A DNA stretch of 64,000 bases from Pedobacter cryoconitis (GCF_014200605.1 NZ_JACHCE010000007.1:62001-126000); one strand, 5' to 3'; numbered from the stretch's first letter, positions 17,838 through 27,243 are shown. Numbers and translations are program-made. The notes: a model not told the origin generated them from the letters alone.

Positions 17838-17867
17838 CAAATGTAGCAAAAGAGTTCAGTCTACAAA
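17838..17867 (-). promoter_or_regulatory. Consensus Bacteroidetes promoter of the SRP RNA gene
   Basis: On the minus strand, TTTG (17867-17864), an 18-nt spacer, then TACATTTG (17845-17838), a full match to the Bacteroidetes consensus TTTG / TAnnTTTG. The RNA stem begins 3-5 nt after the box. Confidence 0.88.
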
Positions 17868-18271
17868 AACGAAATCAAGAAATAATTCATGTTTTTTATT
17901 GAAAATTTGATAATAGATTGAAATTTAGCGGATTGTAGTTGAATAAAAATTTGATTTTTCTTTATATTTAGTGGAATAAGCTTGAAAATTGGGCTCAGTA
18001 GTATAATTTCGGCTCTTTTTTAGGCCCGAAAAAGGAGAGGAAAAGAAATTTTCGAATAAAATCTGCTGATAATTGTTGCAAATTCATTTGCTAATGCAAA
18101 ATAATTCTAAATAATATGATTATTAAATTCGTAATAATTATATGGTTTTATTGTTAAGTTCGTAAACTAACATGCTTGCAATTATGCTGTTATTTATTTT
18201 TCGCAAAAAAAATATCAAAATGGCAATTATTCCGCTAAATTATTATCTTAGTGTTTCGAATACATTAAGAT
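17868..18271. other. Leader region upstream of gltB, no gene found
   Basis: About 400 AT-rich nucleotides between the SRP promoter and gltB. I found no ORF, tRNA or recognisable riboswitch. A weak GGGC...GCCC pairing near 17991-18025 is the only structure seen. The long untranslated region could carry control sites for glutamate synthase, but nothing specific can be named. Confidence 0.4.
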
Positions 18272-21200
18272 ATGGAACAAATAGAAGAAAATCAGGGCTT
18301 ATACAATTCAAGCTTTGAGCATGATGCTTGCGGTATTGGTTTTGTTGCCCACGTAAAAGGACGAAAGTCACAGCAAATCATTTCTGATGCCATTACGATT
18401 TTAGAGAATCTTGACCATCGGGGAGCTTGCGGCGCCGAGATTAACACTGGTGATGGTGCCGGGATTATGATACAGGTTCCACATGAATTTTTATATGACG
18501 AGTGCCTCAAAATCGGATTTAGCTTAAATCAGTCTGGTGACTATGGCGTAGGAATGTTATTCCTGCCAAAGGATGTAAGAGCAAGAGAAGAATGCCGGGA
18601 AGTAATTTACCGTGCTGCTGAAAAATTGAACCTTGAAGTATTAGGGTTTAGAAGAGTAAATACCAATACTGAAGGTATTGGAGAAACGGCCCTCTCTGTA
18701 GAGCCGGAAATGGAGCAAGTATTTGTAGCGAGACCTGACCAGATCGCTGCCGGTGCTGACTTTGAACGTAAACTATATGTATTCAAAAATTACCTGACTA
18801 AAACTATTCTGAATACAGTTAAAGGAATTAAAACCGATTTTTATATCGCTTCTTTTTCTTCTCGTACTATAGTTTACAAGGGTCAGCTGACCTCCATGCA
18901 ACTCCGCACTTATTTCACAGAACTTAGTGATAAAAGAGTTGTCTCGGCTTTTGGATTAATCCACTCCAGATTTGCAACGAATACATTCCCTTCGTGGAGA
19001 CTGGCACAGCCTTTTCGTTATATCGCTCACAATGGCGAGATTAATACCCTGCAAGGTAATTTGAACTGGTTCCGCGCAAGTGTGAAGTCTTTTGCATCAA
19101 GCTACTTTACAGCCGAAGAATTAAATATTCTTTTACCTGTAATCGATGAAACACAGTCTGATTCTGGCTGTCTTGATAATATCATAGAGTTGTTAGTACA
19201 TGCAGGCCGTTCTCTGCCACATGTATTAATGATGCTGATACCTGAGGCATGGGATGGAAATGATGATATGGATGAGCTTAAACAGGCTTTCTATAAATTC
19301 CATGCAACTTTAATGGAACCATGGGACGGACCTGCTGCTATTGCATTTACTGATGGTAATCTGATTGGGGCAACTTTAGACAGAAATGGATTAAGGCCTT
19401 CCAGATATGCGATTACTAAAGATGACCGTGTAATCATGGCTTCTGAGTCTGGTGTAGTCGCTTTAGATCAAAGTCAGATCATTGAAAAAGGGAGATTAAC
19501 GCCTGGAAAAATGTTTGTGGTGGATATGGAACAAGGAAGAATTATCAGTGATGAGGAAATCAAAACTGTAGTTTGCAGCCGTCGTCCATATGCAGACTGG
19601 TTAAATCAATATCAGATTCGTCTGGAAGAATTATCTGATCCAAGAGTTGTATTTACAGGACTTTCGCAAGAGTCTATGTTTAAATATCACCAGGTATTCG
19701 GATATAGCAGAGAAGATATTGATCTGATCTTAAAACCAATGGCTATTGAGGCTAAAGAACCTATAGGATCAATGGGTACTGATATTCCATTAGCTGTTTT
19801 ATCTCAAAAACCACAGCATCTTTCTTCTTATTTCAAACAGTTGTTTGCGCAGGTAACTAACCCGCCAATTGACCCGATCAGAGAAAAAGTGGTGATGAGC
19901 CTTGCCGGATTTATGGGTAATAATGGCAATCTTTTGGAAGAACATGCGATGCAATGCCATTGTGTAGGTATTAAACATCCCATATTGACAAATCTGGAAT
20001 TAGAAAAAGTAAGAAGTATTGATACCGGGGTATTTCAATCTAAAACCCTGCAGACCTATTTTAGGGCTGATGGTAAACCTGGATCACTGGCCAAAGGTCT
20101 GGAACGTCTTTGCCGTTATGCAGTAGATGCGGTGGAAGATGGTTTCCAGGTGATTGTTTTATCTGACCGTGCGCTGGATTCTGAACATGCTGCTATTCCT
20201 TCTTTACTGGCTGTTTCAGCTGTGCATCACCATTTGATCCGTAAAGGTCATCGTGGTGCTGTTGGAATTGTAGTTGAAGCGGGGGATGTATGGGAAGTTC
20301 ACCATTTTGCCTGTTTAATTGGCTTTGGTGCAACTGCAGTAAATCCTTATCTGGCGCTGGAAACTATTTCAGGTTTTGAAATAGAAAGTGGTTTGAAAGC
20401 AGAAAAACTGATTCAGAATTATATATATGCTGTGAATAGTGGCTTGTTGAAAATATTTTCTAAAATGGGTATTTCAACTTTGCAATCTTATCATGGTGCA
20501 CAGATATTTGAGATATTAGGTATTCATAAAAGTGTTGTTGATAATTATTTCAGCGGCGCAGTTTCCAGAATAGGTGGTTTAGGATTAGATGAAATTGCAA
20601 GAGAGTCTTTAATTAAGCATAGCCGTGTATTTGGTAAATCTACACGTCCTGATATGCTGCTGCCAACAGGTGGTAACTATAAATGGAGAAGAAAAGGGGA
20701 GCAGCATTTGTTCAATCCTCAAACTATCCATTTATTGCAGAATGCTACACGTAAAAATGATTATAATGTTTACAAGCAGTATAGTAAACTGGTAAATGAG
20801 CAAACTAAACAGGCCTATACGATTCGTGGTTTGTTTGAATTTAACTATAACCGTGCACCTGTTTCATTGACTGAGGTTGAACCTGTTGAAACTATATTAA
20901 AACGTTTTGCTACCGGAGCGATGTCTTTCGGGTCTATTTCTCACGAAGCACATTCAACTTTAGCAATTGCCATGAACCGTATTGGTGGAAAAAGCAATAC
21001 TGGAGAAGGTGGTGAGGATGAGTTAAGGTATGAGGTATTGCCAAATGGTGATTCTATGCGCTCGTCAATTAAACAGATTGCTTCTGCACGTTTTGGAGTG
21101 ACCAGTAATTACCTGACTAACGCAGATGAGTTACAGATAAAAATGGCTCAGGGTGCAAAACCGGGAGAAGGTGGACAATTGCCTGGACATAAAGTGGATG

Positions 21201-22783
21201 ACTGGATTGCAAAAGTGCGCCATGCTACACCTGGTGTAGGTTTAATTTCTCCGCCTCCGCATCATGATATTTATTCTATTGAAGATTTGGCACAGCTGAT
21301 TTTTGATCTTAAAAATGCAAACAGAGCTGCCAGAATCAATGTAAAACTAGTTTCTAAAGCTGGTGTAGGTACTATTGCAGCGGGTGTGGCGAAAGCACAT
21401 GCTGATGTGATTTTAGTCTCTGGTTTTGATGGTGGTACCGGTGCTTCACCGCTTACTTCTATTCAGCATGCTGGCTTACCATGGGAACTTGGTCTGGCAG
21501 AAGCGCATCAGACCTTAGTGAAAAACAGTCTGCGCAGCAGGGTGGTTTTACAGACCGATGGTCAGTTGAAAACTGGAAGAGATATTGCTGTTGCAGCTTT
21601 ATTAGGTGCGGAAGAATGGGGGGTAGCAACGGCTGCTTTAGTTACTTCGGGTTGTATTATGATGAGAAAATGTCATTTAAATACTTGTCCGGTTGGGGTA
21701 GCTACGCAAGATCCTGAACTGAGAAAACTGTTTACTGGTGATGCTGATCATGTAGTTAACCTTTTCCATTTCCTGGCAGAAGAACTGCGTGAGACCATGG
21801 CCGAATTAGGCTTCAGGACTGTTGAAGAAATGGTTGGACAAGCAGATGCATTACGTATGCGTGCTATTGATGATGCAGACTGGAAGTTGAAAAATCTTGA
21901 TCTTTCTGCAATTCTATATAAAGCACCAGATAATGGATTGAGTTTATATAATACAGAAACACAGGATCATGGGATAAGCCATGTGCTTGATCACGAATTA
22001 ATTGCTGCTTCTCAACCTGCTTTACTAAATAAAGAGCCGGTTTTCAAAGAGTTTGAAGTTAAAAATACGGACCGCGCAATTGGTACGATGTTATCAAACG
22101 AAGTATCTAAGGTTTATAAAGCAACAGGTTTACCTCCGGATACTATTAATTTCAAGTTTCATGGTTCTGCCGGACAGAGTTTTGGTGCATTTGCAGCAAG
22201 AGGAGTTTCGCTTGAACTGGAAGGTGAAGGAAATGATTACGTAGGAAAAGGACTTTCAGGAGCACGTTTATCAGTGTATCCATTCCGTGAAGTAACTTAT
22301 GTACCTGAGCAAAATATCATTATTGGTAACGTGGCTTTATATGGAGCTACTTCGGGTGAACTGTTTGCAAGAGGTTTAGCTGGTGAGCGTTTCGCTGTAA
22401 GAAACTCTGGTGCTACTGCTGTTGTAGAAGGTTTAGGTGATCATGGTTGTGAGTATATGACTGGTGGAGAAGTGCTTGTACTGGGTAATACAGGTAGTAA
22501 TTTTGCTGCTGGTATGAGCGGAGGGGTAGCCTGGATTTATGACGTCAATGGTGATTTTCCTAATAAATGTAATAAGGAAATGGTAGACCTTGATCCTTTG
22601 AATGAAGATGATGAATTGCGTATCAATAATTTGTTAAAAAAACATATTCAGCTTACAGGTAGCAGATTAGCTGAATTCATTTTAAGTGATTGGGCAACAC
22701 AATCTGCTCATTTCATTAAGGTATTCCCTAAAGAATACAAAGCGGTTTTATTAAAAAGAAGCAATAAAGTTAAGACATCATAA
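18272..22783 (+). CDS. gltB: Glutamate synthase large (alpha) subunit
   Basis: A 1503-residue subunit that transfers the amide of glutamine to 2-oxoglutarate, giving two glutamates. The N-terminal amidotransferase domain begins with the catalytic Cys at residue 20 (HDACGIGF), so a 19-residue propeptide must be removed. The central domain and the FMN-binding synthase domain follow (GEGGEDELRYE, PGEGGQLPGHKV, SPPPHHDIYSIEDL, GGTGASPL). CIMMRKCHLNTCPVGVATQ provides the three Cys of the 3Fe-4S cluster. The C-terminal GXGXG beta-helix domain is complete (GNTGSNFAAGMSGGVAW). Length is typical. gltD follows after 2 nt, forming the usual operon for ammonium assimilation. Confidence 0.98.
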   Translation: MEQIEENQGLYNSSFEHDACGIGFVAHVKGRKSQQIISDAITILENLDHRGACGAEINTGDGAGIMIQVPHEFLYDECLKIGFSLNQSGDYGVGMLFLPKDVRAREECREVIYRAAEKLNLEVLGFRRVNTNTEGIGETALSVEPEMEQVFVARPDQIAAGADFERKLYVFKNYLTKTILNTVKGIKTDFYIASFSSRTIVYKGQLTSMQLRTYFTELSDKRVVSAFGLIHSRFATNTFPSWRLAQPFRYIAHNGEINTLQGNLNWFRASVKSFASSYFTAEELNILLPVIDETQSDSGCLDNIIELLVHAGRSLPHVLMMLIPEAWDGNDDMDELKQAFYKFHATLMEPWDGPAAIAFTDGNLIGATLDRNGLRPSRYAITKDDRVIMASESGVVALDQSQIIEKGRLTPGKMFVVDMEQGRIISDEEIKTVVCSRRPYADWLNQYQIRLEELSDPRVVFTGLSQESMFKYHQVFGYSREDIDLILKPMAIEAKEPIGSMGTDIPLAVLSQKPQHLSSYFKQLFAQVTNPPIDPIREKVVMSLAGFMGNNGNLLEEHAMQCHCVGIKHPILTNLELEKVRSIDTGVFQSKTLQTYFRADGKPGSLAKGLERLCRYAVDAVEDGFQVIVLSDRALDSEHAAIPSLLAVSAVHHHLIRKGHRGAVGIVVEAGDVWEVHHFACLIGFGATAVNPYLALETISGFEIESGLKAEKLIQNYIYAVNSGLLKIFSKMGISTLQSYHGAQIFEILGIHKSVVDNYFSGAVSRIGGLGLDEIARESLIKHSRVFGKSTRPDMLLPTGGNYKWRRKGEQHLFNPQTIHLLQNATRKNDYNVYKQYSKLVNEQTKQAYTIRGLFEFNYNRAPVSLTEVEPVETILKRFATGAMSFGSISHEAHSTLAIAMNRIGGKSNTGEGGEDELRYEVLPNGDSMRSSIKQIASARFGVTSNYLTNADELQIKMAQGAKPGEGGQLPGHKVDDWIAKVRHATPGVGLISPPPHHDIYSIEDLAQLIFDLKNANRAARINVKLVSKAGVGTIAAGVAKAHADVILVSGFDGGTGASPLTSIQHAGLPWELGLAEAHQTLVKNSLRSRVVLQTDGQLKTGRDIAVAALLGAEEWGVATAALVTSGCIMMRKCHLNTCPVGVATQDPELRKLFTGDADHVVNLFHFLAEELRETMAELGFRTVEEMVGQADALRMRAIDDADWKLKNLDLSAILYKAPDNGLSLYNTETQDHGISHVLDHELIAASQPALLNKEPVFKEFEVKNTDRAIGTMLSNEVSKVYKATGLPPDTINFKFHGSAGQSFGAFAARGVSLELEGEGNDYVGKGLSGARLSVYPFREVTYVPEQNIIIGNVALYGATSGELFARGLAGERFAVRNSGATAVVEGLGDHGCEYMTGGEVLVLGNTGSNFAAGMSGGVAWIYDVNGDFPNKCNKEMVDLDPLNEDDELRINNLLKKHIQLTGSRLAEFILSDWATQSAHFIKVFPKEYKAVLLKRSNKVKTS

Positions 22784-22785
22784 TT

Positions 22786-24252
22786 ATGGGAAAAGTAACC
22801 GGATTTTTAGAGTATGAAAGAACTGCTCCTGTAAAACAAGATGCGAAAGCACGTTTAGAGCATTATAATGAATTTGTCGTTGCATTTGAACAGGATCAGG
22901 TAAAACAGGAAGCTGCACGCTGTATGGATTGCGGTGTACCATTTTGTCAGTCGGGCTGTCCGCTGGGAAATGTAATTCCTGAATTTAATGAGGCTGTATA
23001 TAAAGCAGAATGGGAGATTGCAGCTAATATCTTATTGAGCACCAATAATTTTCCTGAATTTACAGGGCGTATTTGTCCGGCTCCTTGTGAGTCTGCCTGT
23101 GTATTGGGAATCAATAAATCTCCTGTATCAATTGAAGATATAGAGAAGCATATTATTGAAATTGCTTTTTCTAAAGGATATATTAAAGCTGAACCGCCTT
23201 TGATCCGCAGTGGTAAAAAGGTAGCGGTAATTGGTTCTGGTCCTGCGGGGCTTGCAGCAGCAGCTCAGCTAAATAAAGCTGGTCATGAGGTGGTTGTTTA
23301 TGAACGTGATGATACTCCGGGAGGTCTATTAAATTATGGTATTCCTGACTTTAAATTACAGAAGGATATTGTCACCAGAAGGATCAGCCTGATGGAGAAA
23401 GAAGGAATTGAGTTCAAATGTAATGCTAATGTAGGGGTTAATGTTGAACTGAATACTTTACTGAGAGAATATCAGTCTATCGTTCTGGCTGGAGGTTCTA
23501 CGATACCGCGTGATTTAAATGTGACTGGCAGAGCTGCTAAAGGAGTGCATTATGCAATGGATTTCTTAAAACAGCAGAATAAAAGGGTACGTAATTTCAG
23601 TATTGATCAGGAGCCTGTTTTAGCAACTGGAAAAGATGTCATTGTAATCGGTGGTGGTGATACCGGATCGGATTGCATTGGTACTTCAAATCGCCAGGGG
23701 GCAAAATCTGTCACTCAATTTGAAATTATGCCAATGCCGGCCCAGCAACGTACCGAAAATATGCCATGGCCAACTTATCCAATGCTGCTTAAAGTAACCA
23801 GTTCGCATGAAGAAGGTTGCAGCAGAGCCTGGGGTGTAAATACTAAAGAGTTTATCGCGGATGAAAATGGTGCGCTTAAAGCTTTAAAAGTGGTTGATGT
23901 AGAATGGGAAATAGATGCAACCGGTCGTCCGGTTAATTTTAAGGAGATTGAAGGTACTACCCGTGAACTTCCTTGTCAGCTGGTTTTACTGGCTATGGGA
24001 TTTTTATATCCGCAGAAAGAAGGTTTAATTGAAAAATTAGGAATTGAACTGGATAACAGAGGCAATGTAAAAGCAGAAGAAGGTAAATACCAAACTAATA
24101 TTGCTAAGGTTTTTGTAGCTGGCGATATGAGAAGAGGGCAATCTTTAGTAGTCTGGGCAATATCCGAAGGGAGAGAAGCAGCGAGAAAAGTAGATGAATA
24201 TCTGATGGGATCTAGTAAACTAGCTACTAAAGATGGTATTCCTTATGCTTAA
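22786..24252 (+). CDS. gltD: Glutamate synthase small (beta) subunit
   Basis: A 488-residue FAD/NADPH-dependent subunit that feeds electrons to GltB. N-terminal 4Fe-4S cysteines lie in CMDCGVPFCQSGCPLGN and ICPAPCESACVLG. The FAD-binding Rossmann motif is VIGSGPAGLAAAAQL, and the NADPH-binding motif is VIGGGDTGSDCIG. The C-terminal GDMRRGQSLVVWAISEGR is typical. The start ATG is 2 nt after the gltB stop, so the two are cotranslated from one message, which ends at the hairpin at 24319. Confidence 0.97.
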   Translation: MGKVTGFLEYERTAPVKQDAKARLEHYNEFVVAFEQDQVKQEAARCMDCGVPFCQSGCPLGNVIPEFNEAVYKAEWEIAANILLSTNNFPEFTGRICPAPCESACVLGINKSPVSIEDIEKHIIEIAFSKGYIKAEPPLIRSGKKVAVIGSGPAGLAAAAQLNKAGHEVVVYERDDTPGGLLNYGIPDFKLQKDIVTRRISLMEKEGIEFKCNANVGVNVELNTLLREYQSIVLAGGSTIPRDLNVTGRAAKGVHYAMDFLKQQNKRVRNFSIDQEPVLATGKDVIVIGGGDTGSDCIGTSNRQGAKSVTQFEIMPMPAQQRTENMPWPTYPMLLKVTSSHEEGCSRAWGVNTKEFIADENGALKALKVVDVEWEIDATGRPVNFKEIEGTTRELPCQLVLLAMGFLYPQKEGLIEKLGIELDNRGNVKAEEGKYQTNIAKVFVAGDMRRGQSLVVWAISEGREAARKVDEYLMGSSKLATKDGIPYA

Positions 24253-24315
24253 TTAAGGAATTATATCAGGAACCTATACCTAACCAACAATAAACAATAA
24301 GTACTAACCAAAAAG

Positions 24316-24349
24316 AAAGCCGTTCCATATTTATTATGGGCGGCTTTTT
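24316..24349 (+). terminator. Terminator of the gltBD operon
   Basis: A GCC/GGC-based hairpin (24319-24329 with 24335-24344, one bulge and a G-U pair) followed by TTTTT and a further T-rich stretch. Confidence 0.78.
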
Positions 24350-24437
24350 ACTTTTAATTGATTTTTATTAGTTTATTAGTTAATATTTATTTCTATATTA
24401 GTGTGTTGATTATATATTTATACACTGATTGACTGAT

Positions 24438-24965
24438 ATGAAAAGAAATAATTTACTCCTTTTGTTGCTCCTGATTACCACAGTAACTTTTATTGTATCC
24501 TGTAAGAAAGATGATATTGATCATAAAAATGATTATGACAAGAGTCATCAGTCCTGGATGAGCTTCAAACAATCATCCAATAATTCTTATAGCTATAAAA
24601 CAAGTAGTGGGTCATGGACTGGAACCAGTACTGAAACTGTGATTACAGTAAAAGACGGTAAAGTCACCAATCGCTCTTATGTATATAAAGTGCCAGACAA
24701 AACACCAGGGGGAACCGGGATTGTAAAGGATGAATGGAGCGAAGATCAATCTACGCTGAATACACATACTGCTGGTGCGCCAACTTTAACTTTAGATGAA
24801 GTCTATCAGAAAGCAAAAACTGAGTGGTTATTAAAAAGAAAAGATACTGAAGTTTTTTTTGAAGCAAATAATAATGGAATGATCTCTTCTTGCGGATACC
24901 GGGATAATAATTGTCAGGATGATTGTTTTAATGGAATTAATATTGTCTCTATTGTAAAACTGTAA
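24438..24965 (+). CDS. Lipoprotein of unknown function
   Basis: A 175-residue lipoprotein. The signal peptide is NNLLLLLLLITTVTFIVSC, with the lipobox Cys at about residue 22, followed by KKDD, which resembles the Lys/Asp-rich export signal that sends Bacteroidetes lipoproteins to the cell surface. The mature part has DUF6705/DUF4848-like soluble character but I cannot name a family: SSGSWTGTSTETVITVKDGK and four Cys near the C-terminus (SSCGYRDNNCQDDCFNG), two of which could form disulfides. The frame is open from a TTG at 24429; the ATG at 24438 is chosen. It is followed after 1 nt by another lipoprotein gene. Confidence 0.75.
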   Translation: MKRNNLLLLLLLITTVTFIVSCKKDDIDHKNDYDKSHQSWMSFKQSSNNSYSYKTSSGSWTGTSTETVITVKDGKVTNRSYVYKVPDKTPGGTGIVKDEWSEDQSTLNTHTAGAPTLTLDEVYQKAKTEWLLKRKDTEVFFEANNNGMISSCGYRDNNCQDDCFNGINIVSIVKL

Positions 24966-24966
24966 A

Positions 24967-25467
24967 ATGAAAAAAAAACATACTTTGTTATTGCTGTCGC
25001 TGATTACTTTATTTGGGGCCTGTAAGAAAACAGAAGATTTGGAGCCGCCTATTATTATTGACCCTTACTTTATAAAGAATGTTAACTTCGTTGTAATAGG
25101 TAGTGATGATAAGCCTGTAATGCCATCCAAAAAAGAAGACATAGTTATTACGATCAATAATCAGAAAGACAGTGAGTACCGTATGGTGTATTCTGATCTT
25201 ATGAAAATTCCTGAGATAGAAGCATTGAAAAAGTATGGAGGGTCTGTAATAAGTGCCAATATCAGACCTTATGTAATATATGGCCCTAAACCTATTCATG
25301 AATTTGATCTGGCCATGAATGGAAAAAAACTAGGTATTATATACTTTGATTGTGACAATAGAGAGGAAACTGACTACAGGACCAAATCATTTAAATTTAA
25401 TGGTGTAAATGTAGAAACAGATAAGATTGATGGGTTTCCTGACTTATATTTAATCAGGTTAAAATAG
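24967..25467 (+). CDS. Second lipoprotein of unknown function
   Basis: A 166-residue lipoprotein with signal LLLLSLITLFGACKKTEDLEP, cut before Cys at about residue 19. The mature part is beta-rich with KYGGSVISANIRPYVIYG and IIYFDCDN. It shares no obvious sequence with the upstream lipoprotein except the start of its mature end, so it is a partner rather than a duplicate. The 1-nt gap shows the two are one transcript. Function unknown. A 21-bp hairpin follows. Confidence 0.75.
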   Translation: MKKKHTLLLLSLITLFGACKKTEDLEPPIIIDPYFIKNVNFVVIGSDDKPVMPSKKEDIVITINNQKDSEYRMVYSDLMKIPEIEALKKYGGSVISANIRPYVIYGPKPIHEFDLAMNGKKLGIIYFDCDNREETDYRTKSFKFNGVNVETDKIDGFPDLYLIRLK

Positions 25468-25488
25468 ATTGCTGTTCAGAATAATACG

Positions 25489-25547
25489 AAAGGTTTTTGT
25501 CTGATAAACAACGCTTGCTTCATACTGTTTATCAGACAAAAACCTTT
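25489..25547. repeat. Perfect 21-bp inverted repeat between convergent genes
   Basis: Left arm 25489-25509 and right arm 25527-25547 are perfect reverse complements around a 17-nt loop. The right arm includes part of the stop codon of the methyltransferase gene on the minus strand. No T-run follows on either side, although the arms themselves contain T5. Confidence 0.88.
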
Positions 25548-26076
25548 ATAATCTTAATTTAGCATAGAAATCCCATAAAACTATTCCAGCTGAGATCACA
25601 ATGTTAAAGGAATGTTTAGTGCCAAACTGAGGTATTTCAATACATTTATCAATTTCGGCCATTACTTCATCACTTACTCCGTTAACTTCGTTTCCAAAGA
25701 TCAACGCATATTTTTTATCCTGGTCTGGTTTAAATGTGTTTAACATAATGCTGTCTACTGCCTGTTCAATGGCTATAATTTCATAACCATCTTTTCTCAG
25801 TTCTCTGATCGCGTCAAGAGTTTCCTCAAAATGTATCCAGGCAACAGATTGTGTTGCGCCAATAGCTGTTTTCTCAATTTCACGATGTGGTGGCTGTGCG
25901 GTAATCCCGCAAAGGATAATTTTTTCTATAGCAAAGCCATCCGCTGTCCTGAAAGCAGAACCCACATTGTTCATGCTGCGCACATTATCCAGTATCACAA
26001 CTACCGGTAGTTTATCCTGTTCTTTAAATTCCTCTATACCTACACGGTTTAATTCAGTTGTCTTTAATTTCTGCAT
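25546..26076 (-). CDS. SpoU/TrmH-family RNA 2'-O-methyltransferase
   Basis: A 176-residue SPOUT methyltransferase that uses S-adenosylmethionine. Motif 1 is NVRSMNNVGSAFRTADG, with the conserved Asn and Arg. Motif 2 is ALIFGNEVNGVSDEV, and motif 3 is IPQFGTKHSFNIVISAGI, with Asn in place of the usual SLNVSVA; together they form the deep trefoil knot. It lacks the extra N-terminal substrate-binding domain of rRNA enzymes such as RlmB, so a tRNA or rRNA target cannot be assigned. A TATTTTTG box (26081-26088) ends 4 nt before the ATG, suggesting a leaderless message. Followed at 26092 by the end of galK on the same strand upstream. Confidence 0.9.
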   Translation of the reverse strand: MQKLKTTELNRVGIEEFKEQDKLPVVVILDNVRSMNNVGSAFRTADGFAIEKIILCGITAQPPHREIEKTAIGATQSVAWIHFEETLDAIRELRKDGYEIIAIEQAVDSIMLNTFKPDQDKKYALIFGNEVNGVSDEVMAEIDKCIEIPQFGTKHSFNIVISAGIVLWDFYAKLRL

Positions 26077-26091
26077 GCCGCAAAAATAGAA

Positions 26092-27243
26092 TTAAATTGT
26101 GGTAGCTCCATCGCCAATTTTACTGATATATATATCCGGTGCATAACCAATGTGTTCTGTGTAATATGCGGTAAGTTTTTCTCTGAAATCTGTTTCTGCA
26201 TCTTTTTTGAGAAGTGCTATTGCACAACCGCCAAAACCAGCGCCTGTCATTCTTGCACCTGTAATATCCGGATAGGCCGAACAGAAATCTACGACAGTAT
26301 CCAGTTCTTTGCCTGTTACTTCATATAAGTCTTTCAGAGATTGATGTGAAGCATACATCAAGCGGCCAAATTCTTCCAGATCACCATTATTTAAGGCTTT
26401 TGCAGCCAGGGTTACCCGGTCATTTTCTTTGATTACATGGGTTGCACGTTTTAATATGGTTTCATCTTTAATCAGATGGCTATGTAATGCAAACTTATCA
26501 GCGCTCAGTTCGCACAGGTTATTTAGTGTGATTTCCTCATTCAGCGCTTTTAAAGCAGCCTGGCATTCTGCTACTCTTTCGTTGTACTTTGATTCTGCAA
26601 GCTCCCTTGGTTTATTGGTATTGATGATTGTCAATACATGGTCACCAAGATCACAATCTGCAATTTTGTATTTTAAGGTATCACAGTTCAAAACAATTGC
26701 TTTGTCTTTTTCTCCAAAAGCAACGGCAAACTGATCCATAATGCCACTGTTAACTCCTATAAATTCATTTTCTACTTTTTGGGCCAGTTTGACCAAAGCC
26801 AGACGGTCATAATCTAAGCCAAGGTAGGCAGTCAGCGCATAGGCTGTTACTACTTCTATGGAAGCTGAAGACGAAAGGCCGGAGCCAACAGGGATATTTC
26901 CGGCATATAAGAGGTCAAAACCTACCGGGATCTGGAAGTTTTTAAGAATTTCATTGAAAACTCCTAATGGATAGTTATACCAGGCTGTGCCTTCTTTTTT
27001 ATAGGCCGGCTGTAAAGGGATAACTGCTTCTTCAGGGAAATTCAGACTTTTAAAACGGATAACCTGGTCAGTGTTAGGAGCCAGGCATAGCCAGGTGCCT
27101 AAGGTGATTGCGCAGGGTAAAACTAAACCTCCATTATAGTCTATATGTTCACCGATCAGATTTACACGACCGGGAGTAAAATAAGTTGCCGCTGGTTGCT
27201 GGCCATAAGTGTCAAAAAAATTACTGGATAGTTCAGATTTCAT
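26092..27243 (-). CDS. galK: Galactokinase
   Basis: A 383-residue GHMP kinase that phosphorylates galactose at C1 with ATP, the first committed step of the Leloir pathway. Signature GRVNLIGEHIDYNGG (near residues 25-39), the ATP loop PVGSGLSSSASIEV, and the third GHMP motif TGAGFGGCAIAL are all present. The frame continues upstream to 27330, but the ATG at 27243 is chosen because family members start a few residues before the substrate loop. It is divergent from galM with 152 nt between. No galT is in this window, so the rest of the pathway must be elsewhere. Confidence 0.96.
   Translation of the reverse strand: MKSELSSNFFDTYGQQPAATYFTPGRVNLIGEHIDYNGGLVLPCAITLGTWLCLAPNTDQVIRFKSLNFPEEAVIPLQPAYKKEGTAWYNYPLGVFNEILKNFQIPVGFDLLYAGNIPVGSGLSSSASIEVVTAYALTAYLGLDYDRLALVKLAQKVENEFIGVNSGIMDQFAVAFGEKDKAIVLNCDTLKYKIADCDLGDHVLTIINTNKPRELAESKYNERVAECQAALKALNEEITLNNLCELSADKFALHSHLIKDETILKRATHVIKENDRVTLAAKALNNGDLEEFGRLMYASHQSLKDLYEVTGKELDTVVDFCSAYPDITGARMTGAGFGGCAIALLKKDAETDFREKLTAYYTEHIGYAPDIYISKIGDGATTI

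Noticed and set aside
17868..18271. Riboswitch or leader RNA before gltB
   Set aside because: No known riboswitch core or convincing stem set could be found by eye; only AT-rich sequence is seen.
25489..25547. Terminal inverted repeat of an insertion sequence
   Set aside because: The arms are 17 nt apart with no transposase or target duplication; it is a local hairpin.
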